From: Micromonospora sp. MA102
GTDB lineage: Bacteria; Actinomycetota; Actinomycetes; Mycobacteriales; Micromonosporaceae
DNA length: 64,000 nt
Direction of reading: 5' to 3'
Assembly (NCBI RefSeq): GCF_025460765.1
Contig: NZ_JAMWEG010000020.1
Coordinates: forward strand, 56,582 to 120,581
In this document: positions 14,368 through 22,534 of the stretch, piece after piece
Numbering within the stretch: the first letter of the stretch is position 1
Layout of the letters: every line of letters begins with the position of its first letter
The notes under the pieces: model-generated
Database searches by the model: none
The model's input: the letters and a program-made list of their open reading frames with translations, nothing else
Told to the model about the DNA's origin: nothing
Position numbers and translations under genes: made by a program

Positions 14368-16617
14368 TCAACCGGTCGACGGGCCGGGGGCGGTGTCCCG
14401 CAGCCGGTCGGCCAGTTCGCGGACGGCCGCGTTGTGCCGCGGATCCGACGCGCCGGGCAGGTGCCGGACGATCGGCGGCGGGACGGTGTCACTGGGCGCC
14501 GCGACCACGTCCACGGGGTCCCGCAGCCGCCGGTCCACCGTCCCCGCCGGCCCGCCGACCGCCGGCGGGTCCCCGGGCCGGTGGGGGGAGAACACCCACC
14601 CGCCGATGGAGTCGGTGTCCCGCCACAGGTTGATCCACCGCCAGCCGACCCGCCGGCCGATCTCCTGCAGCACCTCGGGGTGGACGTAGGCGGGGAACCA
14701 GCGGGCGTACAGCCGGGACAGCGGCGTCCCGGACGTCAGCAGCGCCACCCGCGCGCAGACCTCCGGCGGCAGTTGCAGCACCGTAGCGGCGAGCAGGACC
14801 GAGCCGTGACTGTGCCCGGCGAGCAGCACGGTCCGCCCCTCCCCGGCCAGGTAGCTGATCCGGCGGCTGAGTTCGGGCACCGCCCGCTCGGCGTAACAGG
14901 GCGGCGCGAACGGGTGCGCGGCCCGGGGCCAGAAGGTGCCCAGGTCCCACAGCACGCCGACGTAGCGGCGGAACTCGGGGGTGCGGTAGGCGAACAGGCC
15001 GCCCAGGACCAGTCCCAGGATCGCGGCGGCGATCACGTAGCTGCCCAGGCCGAGCCCGAAGTTCACCAGGTCGGCGGGGATCGGCGTCCACCTGTCGATC
15101 ACGTCCCCGGGGTACCACCGGGCCAGCCCGAGGGTGCTGGTGGCCAGTCCGAGCCCGGCGAGAGCGGCGTAGGTGAGGACCAGCGGGGTCACCCGCTCGG
15201 TGAAGCGGGCCCGCGCGATCACCCCCTCGACCTCACAGATCCGCTCGGCGGCCTCGGCCGGCGCGTCCGGGTGGTCGCGGGCCACGATGCCCGCGGCGGC
15301 GCGTCGGCGGGCGGGCCGCGAGGCCAGCGCCGTGACCACGCCGGTCACCGAGGCGACCGTCACCGCCAGGAAGAACCCGAAGATCGCCCACTTGTACGCC
15401 AGCGGCGGGCTGGTGGCCAGCCGTTCGGCGGTGGGCGCGTTCCGGTCCAGCAGGTCCGCCACCCGGTAGACCAGCTCGGCGGAGTACGCCACCCCGAGCC
15501 CGACGGCGACGGCGTCGATGACCGGGGCGCCGAGCGCACGCAGGCGCGACCCGCCCGGCAGTCGGGCGCGCGCCCACAGCACGGCCGCCCCGAGGACGAC
15601 CAGGAGGCCGGTCTGCGTCGCGAAGAGAAGGGTGACGATCTCCCCGTACCGGGGGAGTCCCGCCTGGGCGGCCCAGGGGGCGGGCTCGGCGGCCACGACG
15701 ACCACGGTGGCGACGGTGAGCAGGCAGGCGGCGGTCCGCAGGCGGCGCAGGTTCCGCTCGGTGGCCGGGGCCGGCGTGGTGCGGTCGAGCAGCGGGTGGG
15801 CGCAGACCAGCACCGCGCACGTGGCCAGCACCGCCGCGGTCAGCGCCAGCAACGCGGTGGTCACGACGGACGCCCGCCCCCCGGCGGAGCGCGCGGCGAG
15901 CAGGACGGCGTCCAGCGTGGCGAAGGCCGCCGCGACGTGGATCGCCCGCAGCCGGGACACCAGCGGCGCGGCGTCCCACTGGCTGACCGCCGTGAGCTGG
16001 TGCTCGTCGGACACCGTGGCCGGGCCGCGGAACGTCGAGTACGTCCATCCGGGCCGGCTGCTCAGCCGCCAGACCAGCGCCACCGCCGCGACCGGTACCA
16101 GGGCGAGCACCGCCAGCCGCAGCCCGGCCGGCCGTTCACCGAGCCAGGACAGCCAGCTCCGGCCGGTGAGGCACCGCGGCGAGCCCATGCACTTCCAGGC
16201 GATCAGGTCCAGCGTCACCCCGGCCACCGCGATCACGTACACCGCGGTCAGCGTCAGGGCGAGCAGCCGGCAGAGCGCCTTCACGGTGGCGGCGGGCAGC
16301 CCGTCGCCGGGCGGGTGCATCCAGATCGCCATGTTGCCGAGCATGAACGGCAGCAGGAACACCAGGGACAGCGTGCGGACGGCCTTGCCGGAGGGAAGGT
16401 CCCGCCACAGGTACGCCTCCATCAGCACGCCGCCCGGCCCGGTCGTGTCCGGGTAGCCGGCCCGCGGCCGATAGAAGCCGCCGCTGCGGTCACCGGCCAC
16501 CTGGTGCACGTTCGGCCGGTCCAGCACCTGCTCCGCGGCGGCGCCCGAGACGCCGTGCACCCGCAACTCCACGACCTCGACCGGCCGTTCGTCCGAGTCC
16601 ATCGGCGTGTCCGACAT
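14368..16617 (-). CDS. Polytopic membrane protein with hydrolase-like motifs (paralogue of 234-2477)
   Basis: A 749-aa protein aligned end to end with the protein at 234-2477, differing mostly in the loops. It conserves the N-terminal ELRVHGVSG motif, the membrane segments, the GHSHGS elbow (Ser603), Asp669 (RDTDSIGG) and His719 (VRHLPG). Conservation of exactly these residues in diverged copies supports a working Ser-Asp-His triad. The ATG at 16617 gives the same N-terminus as the paralogue (MSD...). It is divergent from a VOC gene. The function is unknown. Confidence 0.86.
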   Translation of the reverse strand: MSDTPMDSDERPVEVVELRVHGVSGAAAEQVLDRPNVHQVAGDRSGGFYRPRAGYPDTTGPGGVLMEAYLWRDLPSGKAVRTLSLVFLLPFMLGNMAIWMHPPGDGLPAATVKALCRLLALTLTAVYVIAVAGVTLDLIAWKCMGSPRCLTGRSWLSWLGERPAGLRLAVLALVPVAAVALVWRLSSRPGWTYSTFRGPATVSDEHQLTAVSQWDAAPLVSRLRAIHVAAAFATLDAVLLAARSAGGRASVVTTALLALTAAVLATCAVLVCAHPLLDRTTPAPATERNLRRLRTAACLLTVATVVVVAAEPAPWAAQAGLPRYGEIVTLLFATQTGLLVVLGAAVLWARARLPGGSRLRALGAPVIDAVAVGLGVAYSAELVYRVADLLDRNAPTAERLATSPPLAYKWAIFGFFLAVTVASVTGVVTALASRPARRRAAAGIVARDHPDAPAEAAERICEVEGVIARARFTERVTPLVLTYAALAGLGLATSTLGLARWYPGDVIDRWTPIPADLVNFGLGLGSYVIAAAILGLVLGGLFAYRTPEFRRYVGVLWDLGTFWPRAAHPFAPPCYAERAVPELSRRISYLAGEGRTVLLAGHSHGSVLLAATVLQLPPEVCARVALLTSGTPLSRLYARWFPAYVHPEVLQEIGRRVGWRWINLWRDTDSIGGWVFSPHRPGDPPAVGGPAGTVDRRLRDPVDVVAAPSDTVPPPIVRHLPGASDPRHNAAVRELADRLRDTAPGPSTG

Positions 16618-16677
16618 CGATCTCCCGTGGCAGTGGCCGGCGCCGGGCGGTGACGCGCCCGTGCCGGGGGCTGCGGT

Positions 16678-16702
16678 CTACCCGTTCCGCAGCGGTTCAA
16701 AG
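16678..16702 (-). promoter_or_regulatory. Candidate promoter of the second membrane hydrolase
   Basis: Reading leftward, CTTT (16702-16699), 15 bp and GGGTAG (16683-16678). The same GCGGTCTACCC 11-mer is found before the paralogue (2548-2558). An inverted repeat CTGCGG-N10-CCGCAG (16671-16692) spans the -10. Confidence 0.4.
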
Positions 16703-16814
16703 GGGGCCGCGGACGGGGTGGCGGGATGCCGGGAAACCGGGCGGCCGGCGGGTGCCGGAGCAGTAACGTGGCAGGCGGAAGCCCTGCCGCCCGACCGAGT
16801 CCAGGGAGACCGTG

Positions 16815-17432
16815 ATGAGCGCGACGGACGCCCGGAGCGACGACGCGAGCCGGAGCACCGATGTGAAGCTCGAGGTGGTCGTCCTCCCGGTGGCGGACGT
16901 CGACCGCGCGAAGGAGTTCTACGGGCGCCTCGGGTGGCGGCTCGACCGGACGCCGCCGGGCATCGTCCAGTTCACGCCGCCGGGCTCGGGGTGCTCGATC
17001 CAGTTCGGCCCGACCCTCACGGCCGCCGCCCCGGGCTCGGCGAAGGGGTACCTCGTGGTCTCCGACATCGAGGCCGCCCGCGGCGAGCTGACCGCCGCCG
17101 GCGTCGACGTGAGCGGGGTCTTCCACGTGGGTCCGGCCGGCCCGGTCGGCGGCCGGGACCCGGAGCGCCGCAGCTACGTCTCCCGCGCCTCGTTCACCGA
17201 TCCCGACGGCAACGAGTGGCTGCTCCAGGAGATCACCACCCGGTTGCCCGGGCGGATGGCGGCGGACGTGACCTCGTACACCTCGGCCACCGACCTGGCC
17301 GGTGCGCTCCGCCGCGCCGCCGCCGCGCACGGCGAGCACGAGAAGCGCATCGGCGCGACGGACGAGAACTGGCCCGACTGGTACGCGGCCTACCTGGTGC
17401 GCGAGCAGGCGGGCGAGGAACTGCCCACCTGA
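16815..17432 (+). CDS. VOC-family protein with C-terminal extension
   Basis: A 205-aa protein. Residues ~17-140 form a VOC domain (LEVVVLPVADVDRAKEFYGR at the start, DPDGNEWLLQEI at the end). The C-terminal ~60 residues (TSYTSATDLAGALRRAAAAH... ENWPDWYAAYLVREQAG) form a helical extension seen in several actinobacterial VOC proteins. GGGAG is 6 bp before the ATG at 16815; the GTG three bases earlier is too close to it. Probably a small-molecule-binding or resistance protein. Confidence 0.9.
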   Translation: MSATDARSDDASRSTDVKLEVVVLPVADVDRAKEFYGRLGWRLDRTPPGIVQFTPPGSGCSIQFGPTLTAAAPGSAKGYLVVSDIEAARGELTAAGVDVSGVFHVGPAGPVGGRDPERRSYVSRASFTDPDGNEWLLQEITTRLPGRMAADVTSYTSATDLAGALRRAAAAHGEHEKRIGATDENWPDWYAAYLVREQAGEELPT

Positions 17433-17442
17433 CCGTTCCTGA

Positions 17443-19017
17443 TCAGCCCACGGCGGTCGGGGAGGGCGGCGCGCTGCCGCCCTGCGGCGCCTCGGCGGTC
17501 ATCAACCGGATGATCTCGGCCCGGTCGGCGGCGGACGGCAGCCCCCAACCGGGTCGGTACCCGTACACCTGGTCCAGCGGGGTGGAGGCGGTGCGGCCGT
17601 CGAGGATCTCGACGGCGCCGGTGTCGATCAGTCCGGGATGCTCGACGCCGCACGCCTCAGCGACCTTGACCAGATCGCGCCGCAGCGTCCGGACGTAGTT
17701 CGCCGCCCGCACCGACTTGCGGGCCGGGTCGAGGCCCCGGGCCAGCCACGGGTTCTGGGTCGCCACGCCGGTGGGGCAGGTGTCGGTGTGGCACTTCTGC
17801 GCCTGGACGCAGCCGATCGCCAGCATGGCCTCCCGGCCGACGTTCACCATGTCGGCGCCCAGCGCGAAGGCCACCACGGCGTTGTCCGGCAACCCGAGCT
17901 TGCCGCCGCCGACGAAGACCACCCGCTCGTGCAGGTCCCGTTCCGCGAAGACCCGGTACACCCGCGAGAAGCCCTGCTGGAACGGCAGTGACACCGAGTC
18001 GGTGAAGATCAGTGGCGCGGCCCCCGTGCCGCCCTCGCCGCCGTCGACGGTCACGAAGTCCACGCCGCGGCCGGTGTCGCGCATCAGCGTGGTCAGCTCC
18101 TCCCAGAAGCCGAGGTCGCCGACGGCGGACTTGATGCCGACCGGCAGGCCGGTCTCGGCGGCGAGCAGCTCCACCCAGTCCAGCAGGCTGTCGCAGTCGG
18201 AGAACTCGGCGTGCCGCGACGGGCTGACGCAGTCGCGACCCATCGGGATGCCGCGGGTGGCGGCGATCTCGGCGGAGACCTTCGCGGCCGGCAGCAGGCC
18301 GCCGAGGCTCGGCTTCGCGCCCTGGCTGAGCTTGATCTCCAGCGCCCGGACCGGCGCGCCCGCCACCAGCTCCTTCAGTCGGGCGAGGTCGAACCGGCCG
18401 CGCTCGTCGCGGCAGCCGAAGTACGCGGTGCCGATCTGGAAGACCAGGTCGCCGCCGTTGCGGTGGTACGGCGACAGCCCGCCCTCGCCGGTGTTCTGAA
18501 GGCAGCCGGCCAGGGCGGCGCCCCGGTTGAGCGCCTCGACGGCGTTGCCGGAGAGCGAGCCGAAGCTCATGCCGGAGATGTTGACCACCGACTCCGGGCG
18601 GAACGCGCGCGCCCGACCCCGGGCGGCGCCGAGCACCTTCGCGCAGGGGAGGGTCACGTCGTGCGCGGCCCCGGGGGAGGACGGCGGCACGGCCCGCCCG
18701 AAGGTGCGGTGCTTGATGATCGGGTAGCCGGGGGTGTACTCGATGTCGTTGTCCGTGCCGAACCCGAAGTAGTTGTTCTCCTGCTTCGCCGACGCGTACA
18801 CCCAGCGCCGCTGGTCGCGGGTGAACGGCCGCTCCTCGTTGTTGCCGGCCACGATGTACTGGCGCAGCTCGGGCCCGATCGACTCCAGCAGGTACCGGGC
18901 GCGGCCGAGGACGGGGAAGTTGCGCAGCAGCGCGTGGTCGCGTTGCAGCAGGTCGCGTGCGGCGAGGGCCGCGACGGCGGCCACGGCGGCGGGTACGGCT
19001 CTACGGGCCCAGCTCAT
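17443..19017 (-). CDS. FMN-binding glutamate synthase-like protein (GltB domain, membrane-anchored)
   Basis: A 524-aa protein. A short hydrophobic N-terminus (VPAAVAAVAALAA) precedes the GltB-type FMN/Fe-S barrel. Recognisable stretches are NISGMSFGSLSGNAVEALNR, GGLSPYH and TVDGGEGGTGAAP for FMN and substrate binding, and a Cys cluster C-x5-C-x4-C (GCVQAQKCHTDTCPTGVAT) for a 3Fe-4S centre. It lacks the glutaminase domain of true glutamate synthase, so the electron acceptor and substrate are uncertain. An AAAGAG sequence lies 7 bp before the ATG. It is divergent from the mini-ORF/amidase pair. Confidence 0.92.
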   Translation of the reverse strand: MSWARRAVPAAVAAVAALAARDLLQRDHALLRNFPVLGRARYLLESIGPELRQYIVAGNNEERPFTRDQRRWVYASAKQENNYFGFGTDNDIEYTPGYPIIKHRTFGRAVPPSSPGAAHDVTLPCAKVLGAARGRARAFRPESVVNISGMSFGSLSGNAVEALNRGAALAGCLQNTGEGGLSPYHRNGGDLVFQIGTAYFGCRDERGRFDLARLKELVAGAPVRALEIKLSQGAKPSLGGLLPAAKVSAEIAATRGIPMGRDCVSPSRHAEFSDCDSLLDWVELLAAETGLPVGIKSAVGDLGFWEELTTLMRDTGRGVDFVTVDGGEGGTGAAPLIFTDSVSLPFQQGFSRVYRVFAERDLHERVVFVGGGKLGLPDNAVVAFALGADMVNVGREAMLAIGCVQAQKCHTDTCPTGVATQNPWLARGLDPARKSVRAANYVRTLRRDLVKVAEACGVEHPGLIDTGAVEILDGRTASTPLDQVYGYRPGWGLPSAADRAEIIRLMTAEAPQGGSAPPSPTAVG

Positions 19018-19199
19018 GCCGCCACTCTTTCCGGGATCGCCGCCGGCCAAACGGGGAGCGTGCCCACCCCGGGCGCCGGACGGCCGTCCGTTGCCAAATT
19101 CCTTCAGTCGCGGCGGCGCGATTGAAGGGTATCGACATAGACGTTCGTGACGGTATAGCGTCCGCGCCAACGTTCCCGACCGGTCGCTGAAGGAGTGCC

Positions 19200-19364
19200 A
19201 TGCCCACGCCACGAACCGTCCGCCTGCGCCGCCGAGGACTGCTCGGCATCCCCGCCCTGGTGACCGCCGCGCTGGCCGTCGTCAGCCGCCCCGGCGCGGC
19301 GGCCGCCGCCCCGGCCACCGCGCCCCGGCCGGAGTGCCTGGCCGACCTGCTCGGGGAGTCCTGA
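19200..19364 (+). CDS. Mini-ORF encoding a Tat-like signal peptide, coupled to amidase
   Basis: A 54-aa ORF with a good Shine-Dalgarno sequence (AAGGAG 6 bp upstream) and a TATAGC element at about 19153. The sequence has a twin-arginine-like start (RLRRRGLLGIPALV), a hydrophobic core, an Ala-rich cleavage region (PGAAAAAPAT) and only about 15 further residues before TGA. Its stop overlaps the amidase ATG (TGATG). The amidase itself has no signal peptide. Either the two are coupled separate peptides, or a -1 shift (programmed, or a sequencing/mutation event) joins them into one secreted enzyme. Confidence 0.6.
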   Translation: MPTPRTVRLRRRGLLGIPALVTAALAVVSRPGAAAAAPATAPRPECLADLLGES

Positions 19365-20326
19365 TGGCCACCATCCCCTGGCTGGTGGACGTGCTGCGGG
19401 GCGCCGGGGTGCAGGTCGTCGTCGAGGGCGACTGGCTCAACCGGATGCGCCCCGGCTCCTTCGACCCGATCGGGGTGCTGTGGCACCACACGGCGTCCAC
19501 CTCCAGCGCCACCAACCCGCACCCGGCGCTCAACATCTGCATCAACGGCCGGCCCGACCTGGCCGGCCCGCTCTGCCAGGCGCTCGTCGACTACCACGGC
19601 GTGTTCCACGTGATCTCGGCCGGGCGCTGCAACCACGCCGGCACCAGCGGCGGCAGCGGACCGATCCCGGCCGGCGACGGCAACACCATGCTGATCGGCT
19701 GGGAGATCGACTACAACGGGGTCGACCAGGAGATGACGGCCGCCCAGTACGACGCCTCCGTCGCCGCCACGGCGGCCGTCCTCACCCGGCTCGGCCGGGA
19801 CGCCAGCTACGCGCGCGGGCACCGGGAGACCAGCACCACCGGCAAGATCGACCCGTCCTTCATCGACCTGAACGTGATGCGCGCCGACGTCGCCGCGAAG
19901 ATGGGCGGCACCCCGGCCTGGTCCTCGATCGTGGACAACGCCACTGCCGGGCGCTTCACCGCGGGCGCGAGCTGGGGCGTCTCGTCCTACTCCGGGCAGC
20001 GCTACGGCGCGGACTACCGCTACGCGGACCCGGTCGCCGCCAGCGACCCGGCCTGGTACCGGTTCAACGTCCCGGCCGCCGGCAACTACCGCGTGGACGC
20101 CTGGTGGCCGGCCAACGCCGGCTACAACAGCGCGACGCCGTACATCGTCGCCACCACGACCGGCAACCGGACCGTCTCCGTCGACCAGCGGGCGACCGGC
20201 GGCCAGTGGCGTACCCTCGGCACCTTCGCCCTGCCGGCGGGGGACGCCAACCGGGTGGCGGTGAGCCGGTGGACCACGGCCAGCGGCCTCGTCATCGCCG
20301 ACGCCGTCCGGCTCACCCGGGTCTGA
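19364..20326 (+). CDS. N-acetylmuramoyl-L-alanine amidase with golvesin-like C-terminal domain
   Basis: A 320-aa protein. Residues ~1-185 form an amidase_2/PGRP-like zinc hydrolase: first ligand His in VLWHHTAS, later RGHRE (third ligand region), and an active-site Glu in IGWEIDYNG. Residues ~190-320 match the beta-sandwich found at the C-terminus of golvesin-like proteins (DPAWYRFNVPAAGNYRVDAWWPA), a presumed wall- or sugar-binding module. It cleaves the glycan-peptide link of peptidoglycan. The ATG start shares one base with the stop of the signal-peptide mini-ORF in the other frame, and without that peptide the enzyme would stay cytoplasmic. Confidence 0.88.
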   Translation: MATIPWLVDVLRGAGVQVVVEGDWLNRMRPGSFDPIGVLWHHTASTSSATNPHPALNICINGRPDLAGPLCQALVDYHGVFHVISAGRCNHAGTSGGSGPIPAGDGNTMLIGWEIDYNGVDQEMTAAQYDASVAATAAVLTRLGRDASYARGHRETSTTGKIDPSFIDLNVMRADVAAKMGGTPAWSSIVDNATAGRFTAGASWGVSSYSGQRYGADYRYADPVAASDPAWYRFNVPAAGNYRVDAWWPANAGYNSATPYIVATTTGNRTVSVDQRATGGQWRTLGTFALPAGDANRVAVSRWTTASGLVIADAVRLTRV

Positions 20327-20338
20327 GCGCCCACCGGG

Positions 20339-20365
20339 CCCCGGCCGGCAGCCGCCCGGTCGGGG
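20339..20365. terminator. Bidirectional hairpin terminator
   Basis: CCCCGGCCGG-N7-CCGGTCGGGG: 10-bp stem with one G-U pair, located exactly between the convergent amidase and VOC genes. Confidence 0.55.
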
Positions 20366-20815
20366 TCAGCCCGGAACGGGCCGGCCCATCTCGGCCAGGA
20401 TCCCGGTGCCCTGGCCGAGCTCGATGAGGTACCCGTCGGGATCGCGCAGGTAGCACCGGATCTCCACCCCGTGGTCCTTCGGTTCGGTCAGGAACTCCCC
20501 GCCCCGGGAACGCCACAGTTCGTAGACGGCCCGGACGTCGGTGACCCGGATGTTGAGCGCACCGCTGAGCGTGTCCGGCTCGGTCGGCGCCCGCGCCGTC
20601 ACGGTCGGCTTGTCGTCGGTCGGGCCACCCTCGTCGTTCAACACGAGATAGCTGTTGTGCAAACGGAGCACCGCCGGCCGCCGGTCGCGCACCACCGTGG
20701 CGCCCAGGACATGGCGGTAGAACTCCCGCGAGCGGTCCACGTCCCGCACGATCAGCAGGTGGGTGACGACCAGGCCGTGTTCGGGCTGGAAGTAGTCCGG
20801 TGCCTCATCCGTCAC
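20366..20815 (-). CDS. VOC-family protein
   Basis: A 149-aa VOC protein: GLVVTHLLIVRDVDRSREFY at the N-terminus and RDPDGYLIELGQ at the C-terminus, with His in VVTHLL and Glu in LIELGQ as candidate metal ligands. The GTG at 20815 is chosen because GAAAGGGGG lies 6 bp upstream; longer forms from 20881 are Arg-rich and lack a Shine-Dalgarno sequence. Likely a small-molecule-binding or dioxygenase/resistance-type protein of unknown substrate. Confidence 0.88.
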   Translation of the reverse strand: MTDEAPDYFQPEHGLVVTHLLIVRDVDRSREFYRHVLGATVVRDRRPAVLRLHNSYLVLNDEGGPTDDKPTVTARAPTEPDTLSGALNIRVTDVRAVYELWRSRGGEFLTEPKDHGVEIRCYLRDPDGYLIELGQGTGILAEMGRPVPG

Positions 20816-20916
20816 GACGCCCCCTTTCTCGGCCCGCCGGTTACCCGGGTGCTCGCGGGCCACACCCCGCCGGAGCGGCACCGTTCCGGGGTTCGCCGCG
20901 GTTCGCGGGCCGATGG

Positions 20917-20923
20917 TATGAAT
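20917..20923 (+). promoter_or_regulatory. -10 element of a leaderless transcript
   Basis: TATGAAT ends 5 bp before the GTG at 20929. No Shine-Dalgarno sequence is present, so transcription and translation probably start at the same base. Confidence 0.45.
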
Positions 20924-20928
20924 GCAGC

Positions 20929-21822
20929 GTGGCGTCGGCGCAGAACATGGACCTGATGGGCAACGTCCGCACCCTGGTCGAGGACGCGCTGCCGGCTCGA
21001 CTGCCGGGTGCCCGCGTCGCGGCGGACCGCGACGAGATCGTCGTCGCCGTCCCCGGCGGCCGCGCCCGGGTGTCCCTGGTCCCGCTGCTGCGCAGCTGCC
21101 TCGACCAGCCCCGGCAGGCGTGGCCGGAGCTGGTGGCCGACTGGGTCACGGCGGTGCGCCGGGAGCTGCCGGACAGCGTCTCCGCCGACCTCGGGCCGGT
21201 CGACGTCGAGCAGCTCCGGCTCCGCCTCACCCCGGCGGCCGCGACCACGGAGGCCGACAGCTATCTGGCCATGCCGTTCGGCGACCACTTCACCGCCGTC
21301 GTGGTGGTGAACCGGCCCGAGCGGCTGGACCTGCTGACCCTCGCCCAGGCCGCGCGGCTGGACCGCGAGCCCGCGGAACTGGTGCGCATCGCCGTGCGGC
21401 AGACCGTGGAGCGCGAACTGACCACTCTCGACGTGCGGGACCACGAGCTGCCCACCGGTGGCTCGGTGCGCCTGCTCGCCGCCGACGGCAACCCCTTCGT
21501 GACGACCGCCCTCATGTCGGTCAAGCGGTTCCTGCCCGAGGGCGCCGACCACGGCGCGCTGGTCGCGGCGCCACAGTACGGCGCGGTGCTGCTGCACCCG
21601 GTGGACGGCCGGGTGCGGGAGGCCGCCGTGGCGGTGCACCGCCTGACCGGCTCCCTGTTCGCGGCCGCCGCCGACCCCTGTTCCGACCAGGTCTTCTGGT
21701 GGTACGCCGGGGAGTTCCACCCGGTCCGCGTTCTGCCGGCGGAGGCCGGAGGGGTCGTGCCGGTGCGGCTGCCCGAGGCGCTGGCGTCCGTCGTGGCGCG
21801 GCTGGACGGGCCTACGGGGTGA
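20929..21822 (+). CDS. Conserved-looking protein of unknown function
   Basis: A 297-aa soluble protein with no family I recognise. It has a mixed alpha/beta composition with a repeated strand-helix pattern: ALPARLPGARVAADRDEIVV, then SYLAMPFGDHFTAVVVV, then QYGAVLLHPVDGRV. No membrane segment, signal peptide or obvious catalytic motif is visible. The GTG start is supported by a -10 box immediately upstream (leaderless); ATG 20947 is an alternative. It converges on the 229-aa gene at 21812-22501 and their 3' ends overlap by 11 bp, a tight arrangement that may link it to the secretion locus on the other strand. Confidence 0.75.
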   Translation: MASAQNMDLMGNVRTLVEDALPARLPGARVAADRDEIVVAVPGGRARVSLVPLLRSCLDQPRQAWPELVADWVTAVRRELPDSVSADLGPVDVEQLRLRLTPAAATTEADSYLAMPFGDHFTAVVVVNRPERLDLLTLAQAARLDREPAELVRIAVRQTVERELTTLDVRDHELPTGGSVRLLAADGNPFVTTALMSVKRFLPEGADHGALVAAPQYGAVLLHPVDGRVREAAVAVHRLTGSLFAAAADPCSDQVFWWYAGEFHPVRVLPAEAGGVVPVRLPEALASVVARLDGPTG

Positions 21823-22501
21823 GCGCCGTGTCGAGCTTCCGGGCGGCCAGCGCCTGATCCCGCTGCGCGGTCAGGAAGCCGAGCGCGGCGTCCCGCTCCC
21901 CGTCGTGCCAGGCCCGCACGAGCCCCTCGTAGAACGCGGCCTGCTCGGCGAGCTGCCGGGCGCCCGTGCCGGAGGACCCGCCGGCCCGGTCGCGGCACAG
22001 CTCGGCGAGCTCGGCGGCCGGCTCGACGGGGGACGCCGTGCCGTTGACCACCCGCCAGCCGGGCAGCTGGTGCCAGTGCGTGCGGCGCCGGCGCGGGACC
22101 TGGGCGTAGTCCCGCTCGGCCACGTCGGCGAGCCGCTCGGCCGGCCACTTGTCGATCTTCTCCAGGCCGGCGTCCAGCACGAACCGCCGCGCCTGGTTCA
22201 TCACCTCGGCGGAGGACAGGTCGACCGTCGGCGGCCCGGAGCGGACCTCGTCCATCCGGACGCCGTACGTCATGATCCAGCTGGTGAAGGGCGCCACGAG
22301 CGGCTGCACCCCGGCGGTCACCCAGCCCACGGGCCGGGTGGGCGAACCGGACCAGCCGATCCACGCCAGCGACCAGCCCACCGGCTCGCGTGCCAGCACC
22401 GTGTCGAGGCCGCCGCCCCGCAGCGACCACTCTCCGGGCAGGTCGGGGCGCAGCTCGGAGAGGACCTGCCGCCACCGCCGCGCCGTGTCAACAGAGGACA
22501 T
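21812..22501 (-). CDS. Unknown protein downstream of nuclease-like gene; candidate immunity protein
   Basis: A 229-aa soluble protein of no recognised family. The first half is rich in Trp and Gly (WSLRGGGLDTVLAREPVGWS, SWIMTYGVRM); the second half is helical. AAAGG lies 5 bp before the ATG. It starts 33 bp after the stop of the PD-(D/E)XK-like gene on the same strand, the usual position of an immunity gene in polymorphic toxin loci. The immunity role rests only on position. Its 3' end overlaps the convergent gene by 11 bp. Confidence 0.75.
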   Translation of the reverse strand: MSSVDTARRWRQVLSELRPDLPGEWSLRGGGLDTVLAREPVGWSLAWIGWSGSPTRPVGWVTAGVQPLVAPFTSWIMTYGVRMDEVRSGPPTVDLSSAEVMNQARRFVLDAGLEKIDKWPAERLADVAERDYAQVPRRRRTHWHQLPGWRVVNGTASPVEPAAELAELCRDRAGGSSGTGARQLAEQAAFYEGLVRAWHDGERDAALGFLTAQRDQALAARKLDTALTP

Positions 22502-22534
22502 ACGCACCTTTCGCAGGTCGGTGGCCGGGCCCGG

